Part shown: positions 17,689 through 25,470 of the stretch, in pieces
How positions within the stretch are numbered: position 1 is the stretch's first letter
Layout of the letters: every line of letters begins with the position of its first letter
Assembly (NCBI RefSeq): GCF_002285795.1
Contig: NZ_CP022961.1
Location: forward strand, 2,542,001-2,606,000
DNA: 64,000 nt
Origin: Plantactinospora sp. KBS50
GTDB taxonomy: Bacteria > Actinomycetota > Actinomycetes > Mycobacteriales > Micromonosporaceae
Direction: 5' to 3'
Notes under the pieces: model-generated
What the model was told of the DNA's origin: nothing
Seen by the model: the letters and a program-made list of their open reading frames with translations, nothing else
Databases searched by the model: none
Position numbers and translations under genes: made by a program

Positions 17689-18519
17689 TCACGCCTGGGC
17701 CATGGTGAGGTCCTTGATCAGCACTTCCTTCTTCGGGTGACCGCCACCGGCCTGCTCGGCGAAGGCGCCGTCGTCGCCGGCCTCCGCAACCTCGTTGACG
17801 ATGTCCATGCCCTCGGTGATCGTGCCCAGGACCGTGTAGCTCGGATCGAGCTGGGAGTCGCCGTACACGATGAAGAACTGGCTTCCGGTGCTGCTCGGCG
17901 CCTGGGTCTTGGCCATCGCGATCACGCCGGCCGGGTACGGCGGGCGCTTGTCGGTGGGAAGGTTCTCCTCGGCGTACCGGTAGCCCGGACCGCCCTGCCC
18001 GTCGGTGTCCCGGTAGCCCTCGCCGGTGGCGCTGGGGTCACCGCACTGGAGGACCTGGATTCCCTCGGTCACCAGCCGGTGGCACTTGGTGTTGTCCCAG
18101 AAGTCCTTGCTGGCCAGGTACTCGAAGCTGGCCGCGGTGCACGGGGTGGCCGCCCGGTCGACCTTGGCCTTGATCGCGCCCAGGCCGGTGTCGATGGTCA
18201 GAATGTCCGTTCCGGTCTTCGGTACCGTGACGGGCGGCTCGCCGACGTCCTTGACCTGCGGGGTCTTCTCGTCGGCGGTGAGCTTGGTCCAGGTGCACTC
18301 GGCGGTCCCGCTGTCGGCCGCGACGTTCTTCTTCTTGCCGGAGTCGTTCATCGCGACCAGTGCCCAGACGCCCCCCGCGACGACCAGCACCAGTGCCGCA
18401 CCGCCCGCGACGAGGTTGCGCGTCCGCCGGCGCCGGCGCGCCTGTTCGGCGCGTTCCCGCATCTCCTTTTCCAGTCGCGCCTTGGCGGCGGCGCGCTGCC
18501 GCTCTCTCGTGGACGTCAC
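17689..18519 (-). CDS. membrane-anchored cyclophilin-type peptidyl-prolyl isomerase
   Basis: This enzyme would catalyse proline cis/trans isomerisation outside the membrane. The product is 276 residues from GTG 18519, which has GGAGGAG just upstream. It shows a basic coiled cytoplasmic N-terminus (rich in Arg/Lys/Glu), one membrane span (about 37-57), a linker, then a cyclophilin domain with CHRLVTEGIQVLQCGDP, GVIAMAKTQ, the signature GSQFFIVYGDS and YTVLGTITEGMDIV. The active-site Arg often found in FHR is CHR here. A second copy lies immediately upstream on the same strand, indicating tandem duplication. Confidence 0.9.
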   Translation of the reverse strand: MTSTRERQRAAAKARLEKEMRERAEQARRRRRTRNLVAGGAALVLVVAGGVWALVAMNDSGKKKNVAADSGTAECTWTKLTADEKTPQVKDVGEPPVTVPKTGTDILTIDTGLGAIKAKVDRAATPCTAASFEYLASKDFWDNTKCHRLVTEGIQVLQCGDPSATGEGYRDTDGQGGPGYRYAEENLPTDKRPPYPAGVIAMAKTQAPSSTGSQFFIVYGDSQLDPSYTVLGTITEGMDIVNEVAEAGDDGAFAEQAGGGHPKKEVLIKDLTMAQA

Positions 18520-18568
18520 GTGGCTCCTCCTGGACGTGTCCGGTGGTGCTGGGGGGTGGACCGGGTGG

Positions 18569-19482
18569 TCAGGACCGGCCGCTGGCGCTCGCTGCGGGGT
18601 CGGCCGACGGTACGTCGGACGGCGGGCCGTCGGCCGGCGCGGTGGACTGGTCCGGGGCCGCCGCCGACTCCGGTTCGCCGACGGTGAGGCTCTGGACCAC
18701 CACGTCGGTTTCGGGCTTGACCTTGGCTCCCGAACCATTGTCCACGGTCGGCAGGGCACCGATCTTCTCGACCACGTCCAGCCCGGCGGTGACCTTTCCC
18801 ACCACCGAGTAGGCGGGCGACTCCGGGCTGAAGTCCTTGAAGAAGATCAGGAACTGGCTCCCGTTGACTCCCGGGGCGTGTTGATCATGGCCACCGTGCC
18901 GGCCGGGTACGCCGGGGGCTGCTCGGGCGCCGGGCTGGCCGACGGGTCCGCCGCCGGCACCTCCGGGACGTTCTCGTTGTAGAACGAGTACGCGGGGCCG
19001 CCCTGGCCGCTGTCGCCGGGGTCGCCGCAGTGCAGCGCGCCCTCGGTCGTGATCTCGTGGCACTTGGTGTTGTCGAAGAACTGCTTGCCGGCCAGGTAGG
19101 CGAAGCTGGCGCCCGCGCACGGCGCGCTGGCCAGGTCGAGCGAGACGGTGATCGGATCACCCTGGTTCGTGGTGATCGTCATCGGCCGGGTGCCGCTGGT
19201 CGGCAGCCCGGTGGTGGGCGGCTCGCCCACGTCCTTGGCGTCCGGATTGGTGGCGGTGTCCACCGGGGTCCAGATGCAGACGTCCTCGGCCACCGGCGTG
19301 GGCTCATGATCGAAGGCGCCCAGCGCCCAGGCCGTGCCGCCGCCGACGAGCAGGAGCGCGACCACCACACCGATGGCGGCCTGGACCCGACGGCGTCGCC
19401 GCAGTGCGGCGGCCCGTCGGGCCATCTGCCGGTCGAGCTTGGCCCGCGCCAGTTTGCGCTGCCGGTCCCTGCTGGAAGGCAC
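18569..19482 (-). pseudogene. second membrane-anchored cyclophilin, frameshifted as sequenced
   Basis: This tandem paralogue of the downstream isomerase begins at GTG 19482 behind GAGAGGGGA. The first frame gives the basic N-terminus, the membrane span (about 35-56), and the cyclophilin core to AGTVAMINTPRE. The second frame continues with VNGSQFLIFFKDFSPES and the rest of the fold to the stop at 18569. The break is at the CCC/GGGG junction 18870-18876; one extra C restores INTPRGVNGSQF, an uninterrupted family sequence of about 304 residues. The gene is therefore probably intact in the organism. It lies 50 bp from the first copy and is divergent from the hydrolase at 19719. Confidence 0.82.
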
Positions 19483-19718
19483 CCGCGATCCCCTCTCACC
19501 TACCTGGTCATCACCGGCGCGGCGGTGGGGGCCGCCCGGGTGTCGAGTGCGCCACGCCACACGCCCGCCAGAGTGTACGGGTTATCGCTGGGAAAATGGT
19601 GTACGAGGTGCGCCGTGCGGTATCGCATGATGTCAGGTGGTACGCCGCGGGCGAGCGCGGGGCCCGGCGCCGGATAGGCTCGCTGCGGAGAACCCAGCCG
19701 CTACGAGGGGATTCGGAC

Positions 19719-20435
19719 GTGTTCGTCGCCGGCTTTCCCGCCGACGCTTTCGGCACCAACTGTTACGTGCTCGCCCCGGCACCGGGCGAGCAGTGCGTGG
19801 TGGTCGACCCGGGCATCGGCGTTCTCGACCGCCTCGACGACCTGCTGCGCGAGCATCGGCTGCATCCGGCCGCGGTGCTGCTCACCCACGGACACCTCGA
19901 CCACACCTTCTCGGTGGCGCCGGTCTGCGGCGCCCGGGGGATCACCGCCTACGTCCATCCCGCCGACCGCGAGATGCTGGCGGACCCGGGCAAGGGGCTC
20001 TCGGTCGACCTGAACCAGATGTTCGGCGGCCGGTTGCCGTACACCGAGCCGGAGGACGTGGCCGAGCTGACCGACGGAGCCACCCTGGCGCTGGCCGGGC
20101 TGGAGTTCACCGTCGACCACGCACCGGGCCATACCGGCGGGTCGGTGCTGTTCCGGACGCCGGGAGCGGGCACCCACTGGGCGGCCGAGCAGCTCTGCCT
20201 CGCCGGTGACGTGCTGTTCGCCGGCTCCATCGGCCGCACCGACCTGCCGGGCGGCAGCATGCCGGCCATGCTGAGCAGCCTGCGGGAGAAGATCCTCCCG
20301 CTCGCCGACGACACCGTGGTGCTGCCCGGGCACGGCCCGGAAACGACCATCGGCCGGGAGCGGGCGACCAACCCGTACCTGCGCCAGGTGGCCGGCCACG
20401 ACGGCCCGCAGCCGACCGCGCTGCGCGGCCTCTGA
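19719..20435 (+). CDS. metallo-beta-lactamase-fold hydrolase (glyoxalase II-like)
   Basis: The product is 238 residues from GTG 19719, preceded by ACGAGGGG. It shows the metal-binding motif THGHLDH, a later GHTGGSV (His ligand), AGDVLFAGSIGRTDLPGG (Asp ligand) and LPGHGPETTIGRE (His ligand), i.e. the complete binuclear zinc site of glyoxalase II/YcbL-like hydrolases. It probably hydrolyses thioesters such as an S-acyl thiol conjugate; the substrate in a mycothiol-using actinobacterium is unknown. It lies immediately upstream of hisS, a common actinobacterial arrangement. Confidence 0.88.
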   Translation: MFVAGFPADAFGTNCYVLAPAPGEQCVVVDPGIGVLDRLDDLLREHRLHPAAVLLTHGHLDHTFSVAPVCGARGITAYVHPADREMLADPGKGLSVDLNQMFGGRLPYTEPEDVAELTDGATLALAGLEFTVDHAPGHTGGSVLFRTPGAGTHWAAEQLCLAGDVLFAGSIGRTDLPGGSMPAMLSSLREKILPLADDTVVLPGHGPETTIGRERATNPYLRQVAGHDGPQPTALRGL

Positions 20436-20492
20436 GCCGGCACGCCGGTACGGCGGACCCCGCCGCGTCGCCCGACGTTCCCCCCCCACCCG

Positions 20493-20566
20493 CCCGCCGC
20501 CGCGGGCATCGACCACCGGCCCGCCGCCGCGGGCATCGACCACCGGCCCGCCGCCGCGGGCATCGA
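20493..20566. repeat. 27-bp tandem repeat before hisS, about 2.7 copies
   Basis: A 27-bp unit (starting CCCGCCGCCGCGGGCATCG) begins at 20493, 20520 and 20547; the first two copies are identical and the third is partial. Each unit contains the self-complementary core CCGCGG. It lies in the 170-bp gap between the hydrolase and hisS and ends about 40 bp before the hisS start. Confidence 0.8.
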
Positions 20567-20605
20567 ACTCGCCGCGCGGGCCGCGCGGGATCCGAACGGA
20601 GAACC

Positions 20606-21958
20606 ATGAGCAAGCCGACGCCGATCTCGGGCTTTCCCGAGTGGCTGCCGCCGCAACGCATGATCGAGCAGTACGTCATCGGGCGCATCCGGGACACCTT
20701 CGAGCTGTACGGCTTCGCGCCGGTCGAGACCCGGTCCGTCGAGCCGCTGGACCAACTGCTGCGCAAGGGCGAGACCTCCAAGGAGGTGTACGTGCTGCGC
20801 CGCCTCCAGGCCGAGGAGGGGGAGACCGGCGACGACTCGCTGGGCCTGCACTTCGATCTGACCGTGCCGTTCGCCCGGTACGTGCTGGAGAACGCCGGCA
20901 AGCTCCAGTTCCCGTTCCGCCGGTACCAGATCCAGAAGGCGTGGCGCGGCGAGCGCCCGCAGGTCGGCCGGTACCGCGAGTTCCTCCAGGCCGACATCGA
21001 CATTGTGGACCGGGACACCCTGCCCGGCCACTACGAGGCGGAGCTGCCGCTGGTGGTGGGGGACGCCCTCGGTGGGCTGCCGATCCCGCCGGTGCGGATC
21101 CAGGTCAACAACCGCAAGGTGTGTGAGGGCTTCTACCGCGGCATCGGGCTGGCCGACCCGGCGGCCGCGCTGCGCGCCGTGGACAAGCTCGACAAGATCG
21201 GCCCGGACCGGGTGGCGGAACTGCTGGCACAGACCGCCGGGGCGACCCCGGCCCAGGCCAAGGCGTGCCTGGCGCTCGCCGAGATCTCCGCGCCCGATCC
21301 GTCGTTCGCCGACGCCGTACGGGCCCTGGGCGTCCGGCACGACCTGCTCGACGAGGGTCTCGACGAGCTGGTCCGGGTGGTCGAGACCGCGTCCCGGCAC
21401 GCGCCCGGGCTGTGCGTGGCCGACCTGCGGATCGCCCGCGGCCTGGACTACTACACCGGCACGGTGTACGAGACCCAGCTGCTCGGCTACGAGCAGTTCG
21501 GCTCGATCTGCTCCGGCGGGCGGTACGACAACCTGGTCAGCTCGGGTTCGGCCGCGTTCCCCGGGGTCGGCATCTCGATCGGGGTGAGCCGGCTGCTGGG
21601 TCTGCTGTTCAACGCCGACGGGCTGACCGTGTCCCGCCCGGTGCCGACCTGCGTGCTGGTCGCGGTGGTCGACGAGCAGCGGCGGGAGGCCAGCGACCGG
21701 ATCGCCGCCGTGCTGCGCCGGCGGGGGATCGCCACCGAGGTGTCGCCGAGCGCGGCGAAGTTCGGCAAGCAGATCCGGTACGCGCAGCGGCGCGGGATCC
21801 CGTACGTCTGGTTCCCGGGCAGCGGCGACGATGCCGGAGGTGCCGACGGTGCCGGCGGCGCGGACGAGGTGAAGGACATCCGGTCCGGCGAGCAGGTGGC
21901 GGCGACGGCGGACGGCTGGACGCCCCCCGCGGCCGATCTCCGTCCGGTGGTGGGCTGA
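20606..21958 (+). CDS. hisS: histidyl-tRNA synthetase
   Basis: HisRS charges tRNA-His. The product is 450 residues with class II motifs: motif 1 region near the N-terminus, motif 2 around RRYQIQKAWRGERPQVGRYREFLQ, the histidine-binding LDYYTGTVYE loop, and motif 3 in FPGVGISIGVSRLLGLL. The C-terminal anticodon-binding domain holds a short Gly/Ala/Asp-rich insertion (about residues 410-422) before VKDIRSGEQ. The ATG at 20606 follows ACGGAG. Homodimer, cytoplasmic. Confidence 0.96.
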   Translation: MSKPTPISGFPEWLPPQRMIEQYVIGRIRDTFELYGFAPVETRSVEPLDQLLRKGETSKEVYVLRRLQAEEGETGDDSLGLHFDLTVPFARYVLENAGKLQFPFRRYQIQKAWRGERPQVGRYREFLQADIDIVDRDTLPGHYEAELPLVVGDALGGLPIPPVRIQVNNRKVCEGFYRGIGLADPAAALRAVDKLDKIGPDRVAELLAQTAGATPAQAKACLALAEISAPDPSFADAVRALGVRHDLLDEGLDELVRVVETASRHAPGLCVADLRIARGLDYYTGTVYETQLLGYEQFGSICSGGRYDNLVSSGSAAFPGVGISIGVSRLLGLLFNADGLTVSRPVPTCVLVAVVDEQRREASDRIAAVLRRRGIATEVSPSAAKFGKQIRYAQRRGIPYVWFPGSGDDAGGADGAGGADEVKDIRSGEQVAATADGWTPPAADLRPVVG

Positions 21959-22424
21959 GCCGGGCCGGCCTCGCGGGGCTGAGCCGGCTGGGGTTCGCCG
22001 GGTTCGGGTCGGCCCGGCTGGGGTTCGCCGGGCTGAGCCGTGTCGGTGCCCGGTGTGGGCGCGGGCGGCGGCCGGCGCGGCGTCCACTGTTGGTAACGCC
22101 GTGGTCTCAGCGTGACGTCCACCGGCGTCGTGCGGGAGCCGATCAAATCGGCGAAGATGCATCTATTCGCATGTGTGCAGTGGACCTGACCTGGCCTTTT
22201 GTCGATCGGCCGGTCGGGTGAGCGAAGAATGCTAGCGGTGTTCGGTGGGGGTGGCAAGTATGACAGCAACTGTCGGCGTGGAAATATTTTCGTAACGACA
22301 ACGTATTGAAGATGATCTCAAATATGTGAATACTTCCACTCATCCGGAAGGCACCCCAGACCTTCCGAGCGGGGCGTGTCCACCCCCGGCACGCCCGTCC
22401 TCACCCCCTAACGGGAGGCCCTGC
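21959..22424 (+). promoter_or_regulatory. 466-bp intergenic region: repeats, then AT-richer protease promoter
   Basis: The first part has two copies of CGGCTGGGGTTCGCCGGG (21985 and 22015, 30-bp period) and repeats of GGGCTGAGCCG. The second part (about 22200-22345) is much richer in A/T than anything nearby. It includes TTGAAG (22306-22311) with AATACT 17 nt later (22329-22334) as a possible promoter for the secreted protease. No coding sequence is supported. Confidence 0.4.
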
Positions 22425-23471
22425 ATGGGACCCATGAGGTCTACGCTCCGCCGTCTCGCCATCACCGCGGCAGCCGGCTCCCTCGTCGCCGGCGCGCTGG
22501 CCGGGGCGCCGGCCAGCGCCGCACCGGCCGCCGCATCCGCCGACACGGCCGCGGCGATCGCTCAGAAGCTTGGTGACCGGGCCGCCGGCAGCTACGCCGA
22601 CGCGTCCGGCAAGATGGTGGTCGCCGTGACCGACGCGGCCGCCGCCAAGACGGTGCGCGCCGCCGGCGCCACCCCCAAGCTCGTCTCGCGTGGCGCGGCG
22701 CAGCTGCGTGCCGCCACCGACACGCTGGCCGCCACCGCCAGCGTGGCCGGCACCGCCTGGTGGATCGACCCGGCCACCAACCAGGTCGTCGTCTCCTACG
22801 ACAGCACGGTCACCGGCGCCAAGCTGGCCACCGTGCAGGCCGCGGTCAGCAAGCTCGGCGGCACCGTCCGGATGCAGTCCGAGGCGGGCGTGCTGAGCAA
22901 GCGCCTCTCCGGCGGCCAGGCCATCTACGGCGGTGGCTACCGCTGCTCGCTCGGCTTCAACGTCCGCAGCGGCAGCACGTACTACTTCCTCACCGCCGGG
23001 CACTGCACCAACCTCGCCACGACCTGGTACTCCAACTCCAGCCGTACCGTGCAGATCGGCACCCGGGCGGGGACCAGCTTCCCGGGCAACGACTACGGCA
23101 TCGTCCGGTACACCGACGGGTCGACCCCGCCCGGCAACGTGTACCTGTACAACGGCAGCTACCAGGACATCACCACCGCCGCCAACGCGTACGTCGGCGA
23201 GTCCGTCCGGCGTAGCGGCAGCACCACCGGCGTGCACAGCGGCTCGGTCAGCGCCACCGGCGCCACGGTGAACTACGCCGAGGGCAGCGTCTCCGGCCTG
23301 ATCCGCACCAACGTCTGCGCCGAGGGCGGCGACAGCGGCGGCTCGCTGTTCAACGGCACCATCGCCCTGGGTCTCACCTCCGGCGGCAGCGGCAACTGCT
23401 CCTCCGGCGGGACGACCTACTTCCAGCCGGTCACCGAGCCGCTCAGCGTCTACGGCGTGAGCGTCTACTGA
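22425..23471 (+). CDS. secreted chymotrypsin-like serine protease (S1E, streptogrisin/alpha-lytic type)
   Basis: The protein is made as a pre-pro-enzyme of 348 residues from ATG 22425 behind GGGAGG. It has an Arg-containing N-terminus and signal peptide with Ala-X-Ala cleavage near residue 30, an alpha-lytic-type propeptide (about 32-160) that guides folding and is removed, then the mature domain. The catalytic triad is visible: H193 (LTAGHC), D223 (GNDYGIV), S304 (GGDSGGSLF). Paired cysteines flank the His and Ser as in streptogrisins. It probably degrades external proteins for nutrition. A terminator hairpin follows at 23488. Confidence 0.93.
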   Translation: MGPMRSTLRRLAITAAAGSLVAGALAGAPASAAPAAASADTAAAIAQKLGDRAAGSYADASGKMVVAVTDAAAAKTVRAAGATPKLVSRGAAQLRAATDTLAATASVAGTAWWIDPATNQVVVSYDSTVTGAKLATVQAAVSKLGGTVRMQSEAGVLSKRLSGGQAIYGGGYRCSLGFNVRSGSTYYFLTAGHCTNLATTWYSNSSRTVQIGTRAGTSFPGNDYGIVRYTDGSTPPGNVYLYNGSYQDITTAANAYVGESVRRSGSTTGVHSGSVSATGATVNYAEGSVSGLIRTNVCAEGGDSGGSLFNGTIALGLTSGGSGNCSSGGTTYFQPVTEPLSVYGVSVY

Positions 23472-23487
23472 TCCACCCCCACCGATC

Positions 23488-23515
23488 GGGCCGCCGGGCA
23501 TCCGCCCGGCGGCCC
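23488..23515 (+). terminator. terminator of the protease gene
   Basis: A perfect 11-bp stem (23488-23498 with 23505-23515), 6-nt loop, followed by CTTCGTCG. It lies 17 bp after the protease stop. Confidence 0.7.
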
Positions 23516-23550
23516 CTTCGTCGTACCGGCCGAAGGCGTCGCACCCGGTC
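23499..23550. repeat. 52-bp direct repeat, copy 1 (left edge of inserted segment)
   Basis: Bases 23499-23550 are identical to 25305-25356. The copy covers the loop, 3' arm and downstream flank of the protease terminator. The minus-strand hypothetical gene ends exactly at its right edge, with its stop codon at 23549-23551. Confidence 0.9.
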
Positions 23551-24385
23551 AGTCGCCGGTGAGTAGCCCATCGCTGAGGACCACCCAGCCATGCGGCGCC
23601 TCGCACTGCACCCGGATCGTCACCTTCTCCGCACCGGAAACATCGGAGGTCATTGGCTTGGGGTCGCTCATCAGCGCATCGAACGGCTGCCCCCTGCGGT
23701 TGACCACGAAGGTGCCGTCCCGCTGCGGCAGGGCGACGTAGACCGTCACACGAACCCGGCTGTCCCTGTCGTCGCTGGCGGGAAAGTAGGCCCGCACCGT
23801 GGCCGACATTTCCACGTACCGCTGCTTCACCAGGTAGGTGACCTCGCGGTAGAGATCACCGGTGACGTTGCTCGGGCAGGTCATGGTGACCGGGCGGTCG
23901 TAACCCGGCTGCTCGCGCAGCGCGCGGGGCAGTTCGGCGAGGTTGCCGGTGCCCGCCTCCACGGGCAGGGCATCGAGGTGGCTGCCGGCGGGGGTCGACG
24001 GTCCGATCGGTCCGGTCGGCTCAGGCGTCGCGGCGCCCGGTCCGGGCGCTGAGCTCGTCGCGGTCGCCGCCGGGGCGGGGGTGGACTCGTGCCCGCGGAG
24101 CATGAGGTACCCCGGAACGCCGGCAACCACGGCGACCAGCACACCACTCAGGGCGATGACCTCCCCTCGCCGCCAGGGCGGCTTACTTCGGAGCGTGCCC
24201 GTTTCCGCCGGTCTCGGGGTAGCGGAGGGTGCTTGGTTCGCCGGCACGATTCTCCCGAAGCATTTGGTCGACAAGGGAAGGTCGACAAGGGAAGACAACA
24301 GCGGATCTCCATCATCCGGTCGTTTCCCGTTGTCGTCTCGGCTGGCGGTTGTCGGTTTCCCGATAGCCGTCGTGGTATTGCCCAT
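23549..24385 (-). CDS. membrane-anchored protein of unknown function
   Basis: I do not recognise this family. The product is about 278 residues from ATG 24385, whose ribosome site is weak, so the start is uncertain. It shows a polar cytoplasmic N-terminus of about 75 residues, one membrane span (about 76-97), a Pro/Thr/Ala-rich linker, and an extracytoplasmic domain of about 150 residues. That domain has two cysteines (MTCPSN and VQCEAPHGW), which could form a disulphide, and two beta-rich stretches (SRVRVTVYVALPQRDGTF, EKVTIRVQCEAP). It is divergent from the next gene, which has the same overall architecture, and codon use is less GC-biased than in the neighbours. Confidence 0.65.
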   Translation of the reverse strand: MGNTTTAIGKPTTASRDDNGKRPDDGDPLLSSLVDLPLSTKCFGRIVPANQAPSATPRPAETGTLRSKPPWRRGEVIALSGVLVAVVAGVPGYLMLRGHESTPAPAATATSSAPGPGAATPEPTGPIGPSTPAGSHLDALPVEAGTGNLAELPRALREQPGYDRPVTMTCPSNVTGDLYREVTYLVKQRYVEMSATVRAYFPASDDRDSRVRVTVYVALPQRDGTFVVNRRGQPFDALMSDPKPMTSDVSGAEKVTIRVQCEAPHGWVVLSDGLLTGD

Positions 24386-24451
24386 GAGATAAACGGCATC
24401 CGGCATCTCCGTCCGGCACACAAGCATCTGTATCCGTGTTTGGAGTCGTGC
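24386..24451. promoter_or_regulatory. 66-bp divergent promoter region of the unknown pair
   Basis: The gap between the two divergent starts is short and relatively A/T-rich. It must hold both promoters and would allow common control. TGGAG (24441-24445) serves the plus-strand start at 24452. I see no clear -35/-10 pair. Confidence 0.3.
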
Positions 24452-25258
24452 ATGCCCGACGAATCTCATGGTCGCGTTCACGGGTCGGGCGCGGGCGCAC
24501 CCGGCGCCACGTCGGCCGACAGCCCTGGTGCACACCCCCGTTCCGGCCGGAGACGACTCGGCCCGTTGGTCGTCGTCGGCACGATGACCGCGGCAATGCT
24601 GCTGGCGGTGGCTTCCATGATGGTCGCCTGGCGCGCGCTCGATCAGGCCAGGGACGCCAAGTCGATCGCGCTGTCCAACGGAGGGCAGCGGCCCGGCCCG
24701 ACGGCGACGACACCGACCGCCGAGCCGCCGCGACCAACCGACTCGGGCGGGGGCGGGGATCCCACCTTCCTGGAACCTTCGGAGCCGGATACTCCCCGCT
24801 CGCCGGGGGCGCCGCCCGACCTGAACGCCCGCACCGCGTACAACCCGAGGTACCAGGACCAAACCATCACGCTCAGCGCAGCCGAATGCACCTCCAGCAT
24901 GAGTGCCGATCTCGACGAGCCCCGGGCGAACGTCGCCTCGGCCGGAAGCGACCTCACCTTCTACCAAGGATGTGGGGTCAACGCCGCCCGGTTGCGGTTG
25001 GGAGAGAAGGTCGATGGAACGAAGTCGGCCCAACCCGGAATGGCACCACAGGAATGTGCTGAGCAGATCAGGCAGGCGCCGATCGCCGGGAACGACGCCA
25101 TCCCGGTGCGCAAGGGCATCACCTTTTGCGCGACCACCAATTACGCCGCCGCCAGGGAAAGCGGACGGCCATGGATCATGGTGCTCGCGGAGATTACCGG
25201 CGTCGGAAATGACGGTGCGGTCACCCTTAAATTGACGGCCTGGGACATCCCCGGCTGA
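24452..25258 (+). CDS. membrane-anchored protein of unknown function
   Basis: The product is 268 residues from ATG 24452 (GGAG 6 nt upstream). It has a cytoplasmic N-terminus of about 35 residues with an RSGRRR patch, one membrane span (about 38-60), a Pro/Ser/Thr/Gly linker, and an extracytoplasmic domain of about 140 residues. The domain contains four cysteines (AAECTSS, YQGCGV, PQECAEQ, ITFCATT) and ends in a beta-rich WIMVLAEITGVGNDGAVTLKLTAWDI segment. This resembles sensor-like domains that follow the membrane span in many actinobacterial hypothetical proteins and some Ser/Thr kinases, but no kinase domain is present. Function unknown; possibly pairs with the divergent neighbour. Confidence 0.7.
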   Translation: MPDESHGRVHGSGAGAPGATSADSPGAHPRSGRRRLGPLVVVGTMTAAMLLAVASMMVAWRALDQARDAKSIALSNGGQRPGPTATTPTAEPPRPTDSGGGGDPTFLEPSEPDTPRSPGAPPDLNARTAYNPRYQDQTITLSAAECTSSMSADLDEPRANVASAGSDLTFYQGCGVNAARLRLGEKVDGTKSAQPGMAPQECAEQIRQAPIAGNDAIPVRKGITFCATTNYAAARESGRPWIMVLAEITGVGNDGAVTLKLTAWDIPG

Positions 25259-25294
25259 TCCGGTCGTCTGAGTGGGTCGATTCGAGAGCCGAAG

Positions 25295-25321
25295 GGGTCG
25301 CCGGCATCCGCCCGGCGGCCC
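25295..25321 (+). terminator. terminator-like hairpin after the plus-strand unknown gene
   Basis: Arms 25295-25304 and 25312-25321 pair over 10 bp with one G-T wobble and a 7-nt loop. They overlap copy 2 of the 52-bp repeat. It follows the stop at 25258 by 36 bp. Confidence 0.6.
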
Positions 25322-25356
25322 CTTCGTCGTACCGGCCGAAGGCGTCGCACCCGGTC
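25305..25356. repeat. 52-bp direct repeat, copy 2 (right edge of inserted segment)
   Basis: Identical to 23499-23550. The two copies bracket about 1.75 kb containing the two divergent unknown genes. This suggests that the segment arrived by recombination between copies, or that the terminator-plus-flank was duplicated on insertion. Confidence 0.9.
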
Positions 25357-25470
25357 GAGAGGGGGGACGGGCCGCCCGGGTGGGCCGAGGCGGCCGGGTA
25401 GCCGTCGGCCGGGTCGGCGACCCTGACAGAATGCGGGAGCAGACCGTTCCATGATGAGGAGACGCTTCCC

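Noticed and set aside
20493-20566. Tandem repeats resembling a CRISPR array
   Set aside because: Units are directly adjacent (27-bp period) without spacers, and no cas genes are present.
22143-22343. 66-codon minus-strand frame upstream of the protease
   Set aside because: No ribosome site, odd composition (many His, Cys, Phe) and it covers the probable promoter region.
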